A stretch of 64,000 nt of DNA from an uncultured Eubacteriales bacterium. Its GTDB lineage: Bacteria > Bacillota > Clostridia > Oscillospirales > CAG-272. Within the stretch, counting starts at the first letter, position 1. The number at the start of each line of letters is the position of its first letter. The notes beneath the pieces were generated by a model, which saw only the letters and a list, made by a program, of their open reading frames with translations, had not been told where the DNA came from and made no database searches. The stretch covers positions 49,931-113,930 of the forward strand of contig CABUHS010000004.1 in NCBI GenBank assembly GCA_902491535.1, read 5' to 3'. Of this stretch, positions 54,207-63,982 are shown piece after piece. A program made the translations under genes and the position numbers.

Positions 54207-57200
54207 TCAGGCAAGTACGGTAACGCGGTCGATCTTACCGCTTCTTCCGAAGATCTCCGCACTTATATCCGACGGGAGAATGGCGGACTTTATCTCGGCC
54301 GTGCTTCCGTCACGGTATGATACGGTTATTGCAGAAGTATGAGAATCTGTGCTGCCGCTCTTTATATATATTACAGGCGTCTGGCAGAACGAGAAAGCAA
54401 GAGAGCCGCTGTCAAGTTCTATATACTCGGATTCGCCGCTTTCACGTATAAACTCAAATTTTGCCGGTGCGTCAAGGTATTCGTTTTCCCGGACTATCGA
54501 AGTATCGAACCTTATGCATCCGTTTTCGGGAATAACTCCAAGCTCTCCGAAACGAGTTATGATCTCCTCCTTGACCTGTCCGGTCATACCCGGCTGCTTC
54601 GCACCGCCGCCGAAAGGCGTGTGTGAATATGCATCCTGGGGGAATGCGCCCCAAACCGACGGAGATTTATAAAATCCGAGTCCGGCTCTTACAGAGTAAT
54701 ACTGCTCACCGAGACGTTCCGCAGCAGCTTTATCTCCGTGAGAAAGCGCATCGAAATAGCTTTCCTGCGCGCTGACAAGCAGCTTGGAATTCTGATGCCA
54801 GTATATGGAGCCTATACCCTCGTATTTATACATTATCTGAGAGCGTCCGGTAAATTCGAAATGTCTGAACATTTCCTCAAATATTTTTATAACATCCGAT
54901 GCCTCAAGGCTTGCCTCAGTTTCAAATTCAGGATCGGCACAAAGCTTTTCAAGCGCCGCGCGCAGCTTTGGTTCAAAGGTAATTTCGGGAGCAAAACGAA
55001 TATTGCCGAAAGCGTCCTTTACAAAAAGATCTCTGTTTCCGTGAGCTATAAGCTTTTTGACAAGTGCGGAACCTGATACAAAGCTCTCCGGAACAATATT
55101 TCTCTCCATGAAACGCGCCGTCATTCTGACCGGATACAGATAGAAAGAATCATCCCTCTTAGAATAAAGCTCACTGTTTTTCATATTTTCAAGAAGCTCA
55201 GCCGCTTCGCTTCCGTCAAGTATTCCGCATCCGAGTACAGCTACCTGTCCTTCGAGCATCAGAAACAGATTTTTTACGCCTATCCCGTCACCGCTGCGTT
55301 CGAGAAGGTTATATGAATGATAAAATCCGTCGCTGCGTCTGTTTGCTCTTACCGTATAATCGGTAAATACGAGCGCAAGCTCTATAAACTTACACAGATC
55401 GGCATACGAAAATGCTGTTTTTCCGGTAAATCCGTCTCCGTATACAACCGTTTTGTACCGATCAAATGCATATCCCATATCGCGGGCAAAATTCATGCGG
55501 AGCTTTCCGTCAACCTCTCCCGATTCGACCGAAGCACGGTATTTCTCCATAACCGAACGTATATCGCTGAGCCACGTTCCGACCTCATTCGAAATCTCAA
55601 ACGTTTCGCTGCCGTACTGTTCAAACATACGCAAGCAGAGGGAAAGATGCCGTCTGAGATGGCAGGCGGTAACGACCGAAAGACCGTATCCGACGATCGC
55701 ATTATTCGCGTCGTTCCATTCGGGACGTCGTGTGTTCATCCAGACTCCGCCGCCGACAATAAGATTGGATATTTTAGATGCGATCGGAATTATCAGTTTT
55801 TCCGCAAAAGCCGCAGTATAAATTTTTCCGTCTTTTATCAGCAAACGGTAATCTCCGCCGAATTTTGCTGAATTTTCACGCAGGACCCTGTTTTTCTCAG
55901 CATTCAGAGATATTGTATCCTTCGGATTTTCAAGCATTTTATCAAACCGTGCGATCTCGTAAGGTACATCCGCATACGAAAACGAATCACAGGCTATAAG
56001 ACGTTTCAACGCTTCGGTATCATATTTTCCGAGCCACTGTATAAGCCTCGAAAGGTAGATGATCTGATGATCTCCCCAATACCCCTGAGAGCTGTTGGGA
56101 TTGCCGGGCTCTGCAACCTCCCAGTCGATACCGTCACGCGTTATACGGTACGGGTTATAACCGTCTGCGGTAGACGCGTCAAGAAATGCTGCAATAACAC
56201 TGTCTATATATCCGGGGAAGCTCAAACACATAGCCTCCCAGTTCTGGAAAATATCACGCCAGTTTCCTTCGTAATTTGTTCGGGGTGTTCCGTCCTCATT
56301 TTTCAGTACAATGCTGAATTTATTCCACGGTCTTGAAGGATCACCGTGTCTACGCGAAAAGCTTATCGGAAGATATTCGAGAGAAAAGCGTATAAGATCT
56401 TTGTTCCCGGTCTCGCGCGCTCTTTTCTTAAGCTGTCCGATAGTTTTCACACCGTCAGTCACGCGGTCAATAAGCTCAGTATTTTCATTATAAAATACCG
56501 AGTTTCTTGTTTTTACAAAGTCGATAAAATCCGCCGTGTCGATCCCGTATCCGTGCAGGAACAGTCCCCCACGCATATTGTTGAACATGACATTGCTCAT
56601 GTGGTGTACCGACGCCATACGGTTTCCGGTACACTGAAGTCCGTCAGCTTTTGCAATTATGCTCCGCAGCTCATGCTCTGAAGAGGCAAGAGCCGCATCA
56701 AGATCGCTGCTCGGAATTCCGCGTGCTATAACGCTGACCTCCTCCTGAGACAGTCCGACGTCTGAAACTGTTCTCCACTGCTTTCTTTCACCTGATTTGA
56801 GCGAAAGTTTAAAGTTCAGAAGGAAACAGCCTCTGTCGCCGAGGTTTATATCGCTCTTTTCGATATTTCCGCGAACAAATCCGTCGAGCGCCTTTTCCGA
56901 AAGACAGATGTCACAGTCAAAATCGGCATCGTACCAGGCAATATTGCACTTAAGCATCTCCTCCGGCTCAGGCATATCGTTGATCGCGGAAGTCAGCGCA
57001 AACACGGCGGTATGATCGCCTACAATTTCCGATGACTTGTATGCATCGCCGAGACAAGGCCACTCAAGCTGAAACGCCGATCTTATACCGTAAGGCAGAA
57101 TATTCAGAATTCCGTCTATAAGCTCAGCGTCGGTATCCTGCGTACCGCACCGGAGATAAGCAGTTCTGACAATACCGTATTTATCACAGCTCTGCCAATG

Positions 57201-57596
57201 ATATCCGAAAGTAAGATCGAGAGTAATGTTATGCTCCTCGAAAATAACTTCGTCGCCGAGAACGCTTTTATATATACTTCTTTTTACTTCATAAGGGTTA
57301 ATATGCGCCTCAGTAAAGGGCTGCCAAAGCTGCACAGATCCGTTACGGTTTACCTTTATCAAAGTCTTTGCGCCGGTATCTGTGCTGTGACACATACGGT
57401 CCTCTGTCAGATAAGGAAAATATGCGTACTCCGCGCTCTGCCTTCCTGCCGTAACTCCGCCGTTTGACGACAGATAAAACCATATATCGTTACTTGCTGC
57501 AATCGTAAAAAGAAACGGATCAAGACGGTCATAATTGTCTATCCTGTAAAAATCCTTTCCGCCGATGCTGACAAATTCTCCGTTTATATTATTCAT
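54207..57596 (-). CDS. Very large GH94/GH149-like carbohydrate-active protein
   Basis: A 1129-residue protein that I do not recognise as a characterised enzyme. The order of domains resembles GH94-type phosphorylases. An N-terminal beta-sandwich holds NGGVTAGRQSAEYAYFPY (about 45-62). The barrel holds NWRDIFQNWEA, SQGYWGDHQIIYLSRL and RPEWNDANNAIVGYG, whose Asp629 fits the GH94 general acid in (D/E)WND. A long C-terminal beta region follows. GH149 beta-1,3-glucan phosphorylases are of similar size, so a phosphorylase on a beta-glucan oligosaccharide is the best guess, held loosely. It has no signal peptide. SD AAGGAG and its own promoter are present. It is divergent from the GH2 gene. Confidence 0.6.
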   Translation of the reverse strand: MNNINGEFVSIGGKDFYRIDNYDRLDPFLFTIAASNDIWFYLSSNGGVTAGRQSAEYAYFPYLTEDRMCHSTDTGAKTLIKVNRNGSVQLWQPFTEAHINPYEVKRSIYKSVLGDEVIFEEHNITLDLTFGYHWQSCDKYGIVRTAYLRCGTQDTDAELIDGILNILPYGIRSAFQLEWPCLGDAYKSSEIVGDHTAVFALTSAINDMPEPEEMLKCNIAWYDADFDCDICLSEKALDGFVRGNIEKSDINLGDRGCFLLNFKLSLKSGERKQWRTVSDVGLSQEEVSVIARGIPSSDLDAALASSEHELRSIIAKADGLQCTGNRMASVHHMSNVMFNNMRGGLFLHGYGIDTADFIDFVKTRNSVFYNENTELIDRVTDGVKTIGQLKKRARETGNKDLIRFSLEYLPISFSRRHGDPSRPWNKFSIVLKNEDGTPRTNYEGNWRDIFQNWEAMCLSFPGYIDSVIAAFLDASTADGYNPYRITRDGIDWEVAEPGNPNSSQGYWGDHQIIYLSRLIQWLGKYDTEALKRLIACDSFSYADVPYEIARFDKMLENPKDTISLNAEKNRVLRENSAKFGGDYRLLIKDGKIYTAAFAEKLIIPIASKISNLIVGGGVWMNTRRPEWNDANNAIVGYGLSVVTACHLRRHLSLCLRMFEQYGSETFEISNEVGTWLSDIRSVMEKYRASVESGEVDGKLRMNFARDMGYAFDRYKTVVYGDGFTGKTAFSYADLCKFIELALVFTDYTVRANRRSDGFYHSYNLLERSGDGIGVKNLFLMLEGQVAVLGCGILDGSEAAELLENMKNSELYSKRDDSFYLYPVRMTARFMERNIVPESFVSGSALVKKLIAHGNRDLFVKDAFGNIRFAPEITFEPKLRAALEKLCADPEFETEASLEASDVIKIFEEMFRHFEFTGRSQIMYKYEGIGSIYWHQNSKLLVSAQESYFDALSHGDKAAAERLGEQYYSVRAGLGFYKSPSVWGAFPQDAYSHTPFGGGAKQPGMTGQVKEEIITRFGELGVIPENGCIRFDTSIVRENEYLDAPAKFEFIRESGESEYIELDSGSLAFSFCQTPVIYIKSGSTDSHTSAITVSYRDGSTAEIKSAILPSDISAEIFGRSGKIDRVTVLA

Positions 57597-57629
57597 TCGG
57601 ATATAAACTCCTTTTTGTTTTTTATAAAT

Positions 57630-57658
57630 ATTTTATATTATTTGGACACGCTTGTCAA
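57630..57658 (-). promoter_or_regulatory. Promoter of the 1129-residue enzyme gene
   Basis: On the minus strand TTGACA (57658-57653), a 17-bp spacer and TAAAAT (57635-57630). Confidence 0.75.
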
Positions 57659-57699
57659 GAAGGCAGCATCGAATTATACTTTTCAAAAGGCGTTTTTCA

Positions 57700-57728
57700 T
57701 TGACAAAGTTTTTTACGTATAGTATAAT
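57700..57728 (+). promoter_or_regulatory. Consensus promoter of the GH2 operon
   Basis: Perfect TTGACA (57700-57705) and TATAAT (57723-57728) are 17 bp apart. Confidence 0.88.
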
Positions 57729-57732
57729 TACC

Positions 57733-57748
57733 TTGTAAACAGTTACCG
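57733..57748. promoter_or_regulatory. Candidate operator at the GH2 transcription start
   Basis: GTAA (57735-57738) and TTAC (57743-57746) form an inverted repeat within TTGTAAACAGTTACCG. It resembles LacI-family sites (TGTAAACGTTTACA type) with an imperfect right half. It lies over the predicted start site, as expected for repression of such a strong promoter. Confidence 0.4.
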
Positions 57749-57775
57749 CGAAATAAATGCAAAGGATATACCGAT

Positions 57776-60700
57776 ATGAATAAAACACGAACACAGCTTG
57801 ACCTCTGCGGAACATGGGACTTTTACCCATTGTACGGCTCTGTCGGCAATACCGATCCTTTCGGTATCAGCTTTGAAGAAAATATAACCGTACCTTCAAA
57901 TTTCCGAGGCGGCGGCATAGGCTACAAGAATTTTAAGCCATACGATCTTATGGAATATCCCGACAGCTGGAATAATGCTTCAGAGGCCGTATACAGACGT
58001 TTCTTTGAAATACATCCGGAAAAAGGAACGGCGGTATTCCTTCATTCGGAAAATACATCTCAGACCGCTTCATTCTATATAAACGGAACTCATGTTTGTA
58101 ATTGGAACGAAATGTATCTTCCGCTCGATACCGATATAACTGAATTTCTTCACGACGGTGAAAATGAAATACGGGTCGTATGCGGATCGTTCGACAGAGT
58201 GCAGATCGCTTCCGGCGCATCCAAAATAACCGACCTCGGCGGATCATGGTTCGGAGAGGCAGCACGCGGAATATGGGGAAATATATCTCTTGAAGTAAGG
58301 CCGGAATTTCACATAGACGACGTTATTATACGTACCTCAGTAAGAGAAAAAAGAATCGATATAATAACATCTCTTTCCTGCGAATGCGAAGATGCAGAGA
58401 TCAAAATAGATATACTTGACGGAAAAAATACGGTTATGACACTCTCCGGAAAAAGCGGAAAACTGTCTGCTGTATGGGACGATCCGATACTTTGGGATAC
58501 CGAAAATCCGCATCTTTATACCGCGGTCATAGAACTCATAAAAGACGGAAATACCGTCGATGAGATAACACAGCGTTTCGGCTTCCGCGAAGTATGGACA
58601 GAAGGAACAAAGTTCATTCTGAACGGTACTCCGATAAATCTGCGCGGAGATTCATGGCATTTTCAGGGACCTGTTCAGATGACAAAAGAGTATGCGCTCA
58701 ACTGGTACCGTCTTTGCAGAGAAAATGGCGTGAATTATATACGTCTGCATGCAGAACCGCATCCGGTATGCTATCTCGATGCGGCAGATGAATTCGGTAT
58801 GCTGATAGTCGATGAAACAGCGATATACGGATCGGGAAAATCGATGGACGCATCCCACAGCAAATTTATCAAGAACTGTAAGGCGCACGCAGTAAGACTT
58901 GTAAAACGTGACAGGAATCATCCAAGTATAATTTTCTGGAGTCTTCAGAATGAAATGCGCTGGGTAGACGGGCGTGACGTTTATAAACTTCATATACCCG
59001 AGATGCAGGCGCTTATGAACCGCGAAGATCCGACAAGAAAAGTATCGGTAGACGGAGATAATAGGCTGATATCGTATAACGATACTCAGCTCGAAAGTCT
59101 GCACTATAACATAGACGGCACTCTCGCCCAGTGGCGCAGAGAAAAACCGCTGACAGTGGGCGAACACGGCGGAATGTGGTATGTCTGCCCGCAGAATGCA
59201 AGCGCATATTACGGTCTCGGAGCATACGACGATTTCGAACCGTGCGCGATCGGCTTTGCCATGAAAGAACGACTGTTTCTTGAGGATGCACGGCGCAAGG
59301 GTGTTTCGGGAATATCAACATTCAACTTTGCATACTACTTCACAAGAAGTATGCCTGATGAAGATGTATACCTGACAGACGCTCCGTTCAAAAAGATACC
59401 AAAATATTCACTCACGATAAACAACGGATATCTTAAGGATTATCCGATGTACCGCGAAAACCCTATCATGCCGTTCATGCGCGAGGCATTCAGACCTGTC
59501 ACGGTTATAAACCGCGAATATAACAAAAATTTCTATGACCGCGCTGCTCTCGCACGCAGCTTTGACGTGTACAACGACACGCTCCATGCGCATGACTGTA
59601 CCGTCAAATACACCTTTTCGGTAGGCAGAAATATACTGGTTTCATCAGAAAAACAATTCCGGCAGAAGCCTGCGGAGCATTATACTCTTGAACTCGAGCT
59701 TCCTCTCGGCAACGTAAGCAAAAAATGCGGAGCAGAACTTGAAATTACCCTTTATCATGAATCGGAAGAAAAATTCTCAGGCAGATGGAATTACAATATT
59801 TATCCGGAATCCATAAAATCCGAAAAGATAACAGGCTGCCGCAGCATATGCTTCTTCGGGAACGAAGGCTTTGAAAAGATTTCGGCACTTGCAGAGAACG
59901 TAAGAAAAATAAGCGATATCTCAGAGGCCGTCCCCGGTGATATACTCATTCTCGGAGCGCATCTTGATTGCTCATTCAATGATATTGCCGATATGCTCGA
60001 CCGTTTTACAGTCGGCGGAGGCATACTTATCATACTCGAACAATCGGTAATGACTCCCGGAAATATGTGTCTGACAAATCAGAATTTCTTCAGTGCGCAC
60101 GCCGGAGATCCGACACATCCGCTTCTCAATGAACTCAGCGACGGAGATATGATCTTCTGGGGTCCTCATGTAACCGAGGACCGTCCGCAGCCGATAATTC
60201 ACCGCAATTATCTGAAACCGCAAAGCGGAGAATATACATTTGTACTCGAAAGTGCCGCTGGAGACTACGCCGACGGCGGCGACCTCTGGTCTCCACTCAT
60301 GACAGCAAAGCACGGAAAAGGCACGGTCGTACTCTGTCAGTTTGAAATAAACGAAAACTATGAAAGCGTACCGCAGGCATGCGTTCTGCTTCGGAATATA
60401 CTGCGTTTCGCACAGAATGCCGCATGCAGCACATATGTACCGGTAGGAGCTATAGGTAAAAAAGCCGAAGAATTTCTCTCTGCAACAAACGCTGCGTTCG
60501 GACTCTGCAATGAAAATTGCAGCGAATTCGGCATTATCGCAGCGGATATTACGGAAGCCGATCCTTTAAAGCTCAAAGAATTTGCCAAAAACGGCGGAAC
60601 TGTACTTGTTCTTCCGTTCGACCGTTCAGGGGCTGAAAAACTCAATATACTGACGGACACGGAGATAACTGCCGCGCCGACCGAAGTGTCACACGCCAAA

Positions 60701-61579
60701 TGCTGCACTAAAAGTTTTATTACAAGCGGTATCTCTCCTGTCGACCTGTTCAGATACGATAAAATACCGATGTCACCGCGTCAGGTCAAAAACAAGCGAA
60801 TAGCGCTAAATACAGTTCATGCAGAAGGTATGACTCCGCTTGTATGCGATGTTCCGAACACTATATGGGAGGACTCGTTCTGGCACTCGATGCGCACAGA
60901 GCCGTGCATCATACCTATCGTAAGCATAAACCGCGAAAATATGAAAACTCCCGAACCGCTTCTCGGTGAGATAAAGCTCGGAGAGGGACGTGTGATACTG
61001 TCACAGCTTTCTGCGGATAATACGGACGAAAAGGATATACGCGTATATACAAGAATACTCGAAAATCTCGCAGCAGAGACTCATACCGAACTGTTTTCAT
61101 ACAGACGTACTCTTTCCGACGAAGCTGTAGACTATTTTATGACGCTTCCGATCGAGCCGTGGCAGGACATTGATGCGGCAAGAGAATATTACACCGATCC
61201 GGAATTCTCTCTGAATAATCTCGGAGAAGGGCTTTACGGATGGATGCTCAAGGTCGAAAAAAGCCACAGTGACGGATTTATAACCGTTCCGGACAGCGCC
61301 GGAAAAATGTACTTCCTTACCTGCTTTGCGGACAAGGAAAAGACCGAGCAGGTAAAGGTACATATCGACAGCAGTGTTCCGGTCGTATTCTATCTCGACG
61401 GAAAAGTTCAGTCCTCCTGTGATGTAACGCTAAAAGCAGGAGTAAACCGCATCGCAATCGAAGCGAATAACAGTTCAGAGGAAAACCTGAAATTCCGTGT
61501 TATAATAACGGATCTAAACGGGAAACCTCTGAGCGATATTCATACACACCTCACTATAGATGAGGTAGATCCCAAATAA
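57776..61579 (+). CDS. GH2 family glycoside hydrolase with long C-terminal extension
   Basis: A 1267-residue protein. A GH2 sugar-binding domain (about residues 8-175) and immunoglobulin-like domain (about 175-275) lead into a catalytic TIM barrel. The acid/base is Glu393 in WSLQNEM and the nucleophile Glu463 in TVGEHGG, a beta-galactosidase/beta-glucuronidase arrangement. Beyond about 600 are stretches like glutamine-amidotransferase-fold beta-galactosidase trimerisation domains (GDILILGAHLDCSFND; HGKGTVVLCQFEINENY), seemingly twice. A C-terminal beta-sandwich follows (about 1150-1267). No signal peptide is seen, so the substrate is probably an imported oligosaccharide. It leads an operon with nadE and a DNA glycosylase gene. 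Confidence 0.85.
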   Translation: MNKTRTQLDLCGTWDFYPLYGSVGNTDPFGISFEENITVPSNFRGGGIGYKNFKPYDLMEYPDSWNNASEAVYRRFFEIHPEKGTAVFLHSENTSQTASFYINGTHVCNWNEMYLPLDTDITEFLHDGENEIRVVCGSFDRVQIASGASKITDLGGSWFGEAARGIWGNISLEVRPEFHIDDVIIRTSVREKRIDIITSLSCECEDAEIKIDILDGKNTVMTLSGKSGKLSAVWDDPILWDTENPHLYTAVIELIKDGNTVDEITQRFGFREVWTEGTKFILNGTPINLRGDSWHFQGPVQMTKEYALNWYRLCRENGVNYIRLHAEPHPVCYLDAADEFGMLIVDETAIYGSGKSMDASHSKFIKNCKAHAVRLVKRDRNHPSIIFWSLQNEMRWVDGRDVYKLHIPEMQALMNREDPTRKVSVDGDNRLISYNDTQLESLHYNIDGTLAQWRREKPLTVGEHGGMWYVCPQNASAYYGLGAYDDFEPCAIGFAMKERLFLEDARRKGVSGISTFNFAYYFTRSMPDEDVYLTDAPFKKIPKYSLTINNGYLKDYPMYRENPIMPFMREAFRPVTVINREYNKNFYDRAALARSFDVYNDTLHAHDCTVKYTFSVGRNILVSSEKQFRQKPAEHYTLELELPLGNVSKKCGAELEITLYHESEEKFSGRWNYNIYPESIKSEKITGCRSICFFGNEGFEKISALAENVRKISDISEAVPGDILILGAHLDCSFNDIADMLDRFTVGGGILIILEQSVMTPGNMCLTNQNFFSAHAGDPTHPLLNELSDGDMIFWGPHVTEDRPQPIIHRNYLKPQSGEYTFVLESAAGDYADGGDLWSPLMTAKHGKGTVVLCQFEINENYESVPQACVLLRNILRFAQNAACSTYVPVGAIGKKAEEFLSATNAAFGLCNENCSEFGIIAADITEADPLKLKEFAKNGGTVLVLPFDRSGAEKLNILTDTEITAAPTEVSHAKCCTKSFITSGISPVDLFRYDKIPMSPRQVKNKRIALNTVHAEGMTPLVCDVPNTIWEDSFWHSMRTEPCIIPIVSINRENMKTPEPLLGEIKLGEGRVILSQLSADNTDEKDIRVYTRILENLAAETHTELFSYRRTLSDEAVDYFMTLPIEPWQDIDAAREYYTDPEFSLNNLGEGLYGWMLKVEKSHSDGFITVPDSAGKMYFLTCFADKEKTEQVKVHIDSSVPVVFYLDGKVQSSCDVTLKAGVNRIAIEANNSSEENLKFRVIITDLNGKPLSDIHTHLTIDEVDPK

Positions 61580-61603
61580 CCCCATACGGAAGAAGGAATT
61601 TAA

Positions 61604-62329
61604 ATGTTTGATGCTGTAAAAGTCAAAAATGAATGTGTAGAATGGATACGCGATTTCTTCGCGGCCAACGGAAAGGACTGCAATGCTGTCGTTGGAATCT
61701 CCGGCGGAAAGGACAGCTCGGTAGCAGCTGCGCTCTGTGTCGAAGCACTCGGTACCGACAGAGTAATAGGAGTACTTATGCCGTGCGGCGAGCAGGCAGA
61801 TATAAGCGCGTCCTACACACTTGTAAACCACCTCGGAATAAAGCACTATGTTGTAAACATAAAGGATGCTGTCGAGGGACTTAAAAAGAATATTCCTTTA
61901 GAGCTTTCGGTTCAGAGCGCTACAAATCTTCCTCCGCGTATACGCATGTCCACGCTCTACGCAATATCCCAGAGCCATAACGGACGCGTTGTCAATACCT
62001 GCAATCTCTCTGAGGATTGGGTAGGCTATTCGACACGGTACGGAGATGCGGCAGGAGATTTCAGTCCCCTCTCAAATCTGACAGTACAGGAAGTAAAAGC
62101 GATCGGCAGAGTTCTCGGACTTCCGGAGGAACTTGTGGATAAGACACCGACAGACGGGCTTTGCGGTAAGACAGACGAAGATAATCTCGGATTCACCTAT
62201 GCGGAGCTTGACAGATATATCCGCACAGGCGAGATAGACAATAAAGCAACCAAGGAAAAAATCGACGGAATGCACAGCAGAAATCTTTTCAAGCTTCAGT
62301 TCATGCCCGCTTTCGATCCTAAGCTGTAA
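61604..62329 (+). CDS. nadE: NH3-dependent NAD+ synthetase
   Basis: A 241-residue enzyme amidating nicotinate adenine dinucleotide with ammonia and ATP. The PP-loop is GISGGKDSS, near residue 33. NTCNLSEDWVGYSTRYGD, TPTDGLCGKTDEDNLGF and the C-terminal FMPAF are family features. The short form without a glutaminase domain uses free ammonia. It lies 24 bp after the GH2 gene and has SD AAGGAA, so it is probably carried on the same transcript despite the unrelated function. Confidence 0.95.
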   Translation: MFDAVKVKNECVEWIRDFFAANGKDCNAVVGISGGKDSSVAAALCVEALGTDRVIGVLMPCGEQADISASYTLVNHLGIKHYVVNIKDAVEGLKKNIPLELSVQSATNLPPRIRMSTLYAISQSHNGRVVNTCNLSEDWVGYSTRYGDAAGDFSPLSNLTVQEVKAIGRVLGLPEELVDKTPTDGLCGKTDEDNLGFTYAELDRYIRTGEIDNKATKEKIDGMHSRNLFKLQFMPAFDPKL

Positions 62330-62357
62330 TTAAAAATTTCATGCGAGGAACCTCACC

Positions 62358-62840
62358 GTGATAAAACACCCTATTGAGCCGGTATGGGATAAAAACTCAA
62401 AAGTATTGATACTCGGAAGCTTTCCGTCTGTAAAATCGCGTGAATACGGATTTTTCTACGGGCATCCCCAAAACCGATTCTGGCGTGTACTTGCGGAGAT
62501 AACCGGGGATACTCTTCCTGAAACGGTACAGAATAAAAAGACTTTTCTGCTTTCGCACGGGATCGCACTTTGGGACGTTATAGCCGCATGCGATATAAGC
62601 GGCAGTGCAGACAGTACAATACGGAATGTTGTTCCGAATGATATCTCTCCGATACTTAAAGGAGCTGATATCGGCGCAATATTCGTAAACGGGCGAACCT
62701 CCGCTGCGCTTTATTCAAAATATACAGAGCCTTTAACAGGTCGCAGCGCGATATATCTTCCGTCCACAAGTCCGGCTAACGCGGCATGGACAATACAAAG
62801 GCTATGCACGGAATGGATAGCAATTATCCCATATCTGTGA
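62358..62840 (+). CDS. Uracil-DNA glycosylase superfamily protein (hypoxanthine-DNA glycosylase type)
   Basis: A 160-residue base-excision repair enzyme of the family that includes the DNA-deoxyinosine glycosylases. Motif 1 is ILGSFPS near residue 19, followed by HPQNRFWR. Motif 2 is PSTSPANA near 135. The first motif lacks the catalytic Asp of classical UDG, as in this subfamily. The start is a GTG, with GAGGAACC upstream. It lies 28 bp after nadE and is the last gene before a terminator. Confidence 0.88.
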   Translation: MIKHPIEPVWDKNSKVLILGSFPSVKSREYGFFYGHPQNRFWRVLAEITGDTLPETVQNKKTFLLSHGIALWDVIAACDISGSADSTIRNVVPNDISPILKGADIGAIFVNGRTSAALYSKYTEPLTGRSAIYLPSTSPANAAWTIQRLCTEWIAIIPYL

Positions 62841-62900
62841 TCTAACTCTCCTGTAACACAGAATATTAAAGTAGAAGAAAGCAAAATATACACCGAAGAA

Positions 62901-62930
62901 ATGGCGTCCGCAATAACGGACGCCATTTTT
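62901..62930. terminator. Terminator between the glycosylase gene and the lipoprotein gene
   Basis: ATGGCGTCCG (62901-62910) pairs with CGGACGCCAT (62917-62926), with a T tract on the plus strand. It is weaker on the minus strand, where the lipoprotein gene ends. Confidence 0.85.
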
Positions 62931-62950
62931 AATATCTTACTTATATATAA

Positions 62951-63982
62951 TTATTTTGCTCTCGCATACACAGTTTTGTTATACGCCATAAGCTCATCCA
63001 GTGTTTGTGCATTTTGTATTTCGCTTGGCCAATCACTCCAATCCGATGATTTAAACATGTGAAATTCACCGTCTAAGTCACGGGCTTCTGATAAAGTTAA
63101 TTTTTTCTCAGGATAATATACAAATTCGTTATTTTCAAAAATTGCATATCCTTCCTCACGATAAAGTTCATCACGGGAAACATATCGTAATATACAGCCT
63201 ATATCCTGCATAGCGGTAAATTTATAAGGTATTCTTACATAACCTATCTTACCGTCATCACGATACGTAAAGGAGATTGCAGATCCAAATTCAATCAGAT
63301 TAGTTTCCGGATTAGGATTAGATGCATCCATTCTATTCTCATCAGGAATTTCTGTTATACCGTCCTTCGTAAATACAATTTTTTTACCTCCCCCATAATA
63401 ATTTTCGGCCATTATAAATACATCGTTAAATTGCAGTAAATCCCAATGAAAATAACTACGTAATCTCACAGATTCATCAAAAACTTTTTCATACCCGTAT
63501 GCACTTACGCCAGTCATATAATATTTATCATCGACCTTAAGATCGATAACCGCCTGCCCGACAGATATTTTTGAAATGTCATTAAAAAATTCATTCTTGG
63601 TCTCCATTGCTTCAACTATTTCATTTAGTGTCCAAGCTTCTCCATTACATTTGGGTGGCTGATAATAAAGTACTCCGTTCTCCTTTTCGACAATTCCTAA
63701 ATTTGCGAGATCATCGGGAATAGCATTATCATCGGTAACTGATTCATAAGAGTCTGTGGGATCAACACTGGTATCCGGATGATCAGACACCGATTCATAG
63801 GTTTGCACAGTTGTTTGTCTGGAAGTATCTTCAGGAGGTTGCACAGCATTGTCCGTACATGATGTTGCACCTGCAACGATTCCGATGCAGATAACGCCCC
63901 CTATTATTTTCTGTAATAAATTTCTGTTTTTCATCGGATGTCTCTTTTCCAAGTTATACATACCGTTTTTTGCATTAATCAT
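62951..63982 (-). CDS. Putative lipoprotein, function unknown
   Basis: A 343-residue exported protein. From the ATG at 63982 a 28-residue n-region leads to a hydrophobic core IIGGVICIGIVAG and the lipobox ATSC. I kept this start because AAGGAG sits eight bases before it; a second ATG at 63934 would give a more usual short signal peptide. A Thr/Ser/Asp-rich linker (about 45-85) precedes a mixed alpha/beta domain with no motif I recognise. It is probably membrane-anchored on the outer face. The promoter is beyond the window edge. Confidence 0.72.
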   Translation of the reverse strand: MINAKNGMYNLEKRHPMKNRNLLQKIIGGVICIGIVAGATSCTDNAVQPPEDTSRQTTVQTYESVSDHPDTSVDPTDSYESVTDDNAIPDDLANLGIVEKENGVLYYQPPKCNGEAWTLNEIVEAMETKNEFFNDISKISVGQAVIDLKVDDKYYMTGVSAYGYEKVFDESVRLRSYFHWDLLQFNDVFIMAENYYGGGKKIVFTKDGITEIPDENRMDASNPNPETNLIEFGSAISFTYRDDGKIGYVRIPYKFTAMQDIGCILRYVSRDELYREEGYAIFENNEFVYYPEKKLTLSEARDLDGEFHMFKSSDWSDWPSEIQNAQTLDELMAYNKTVYARAK

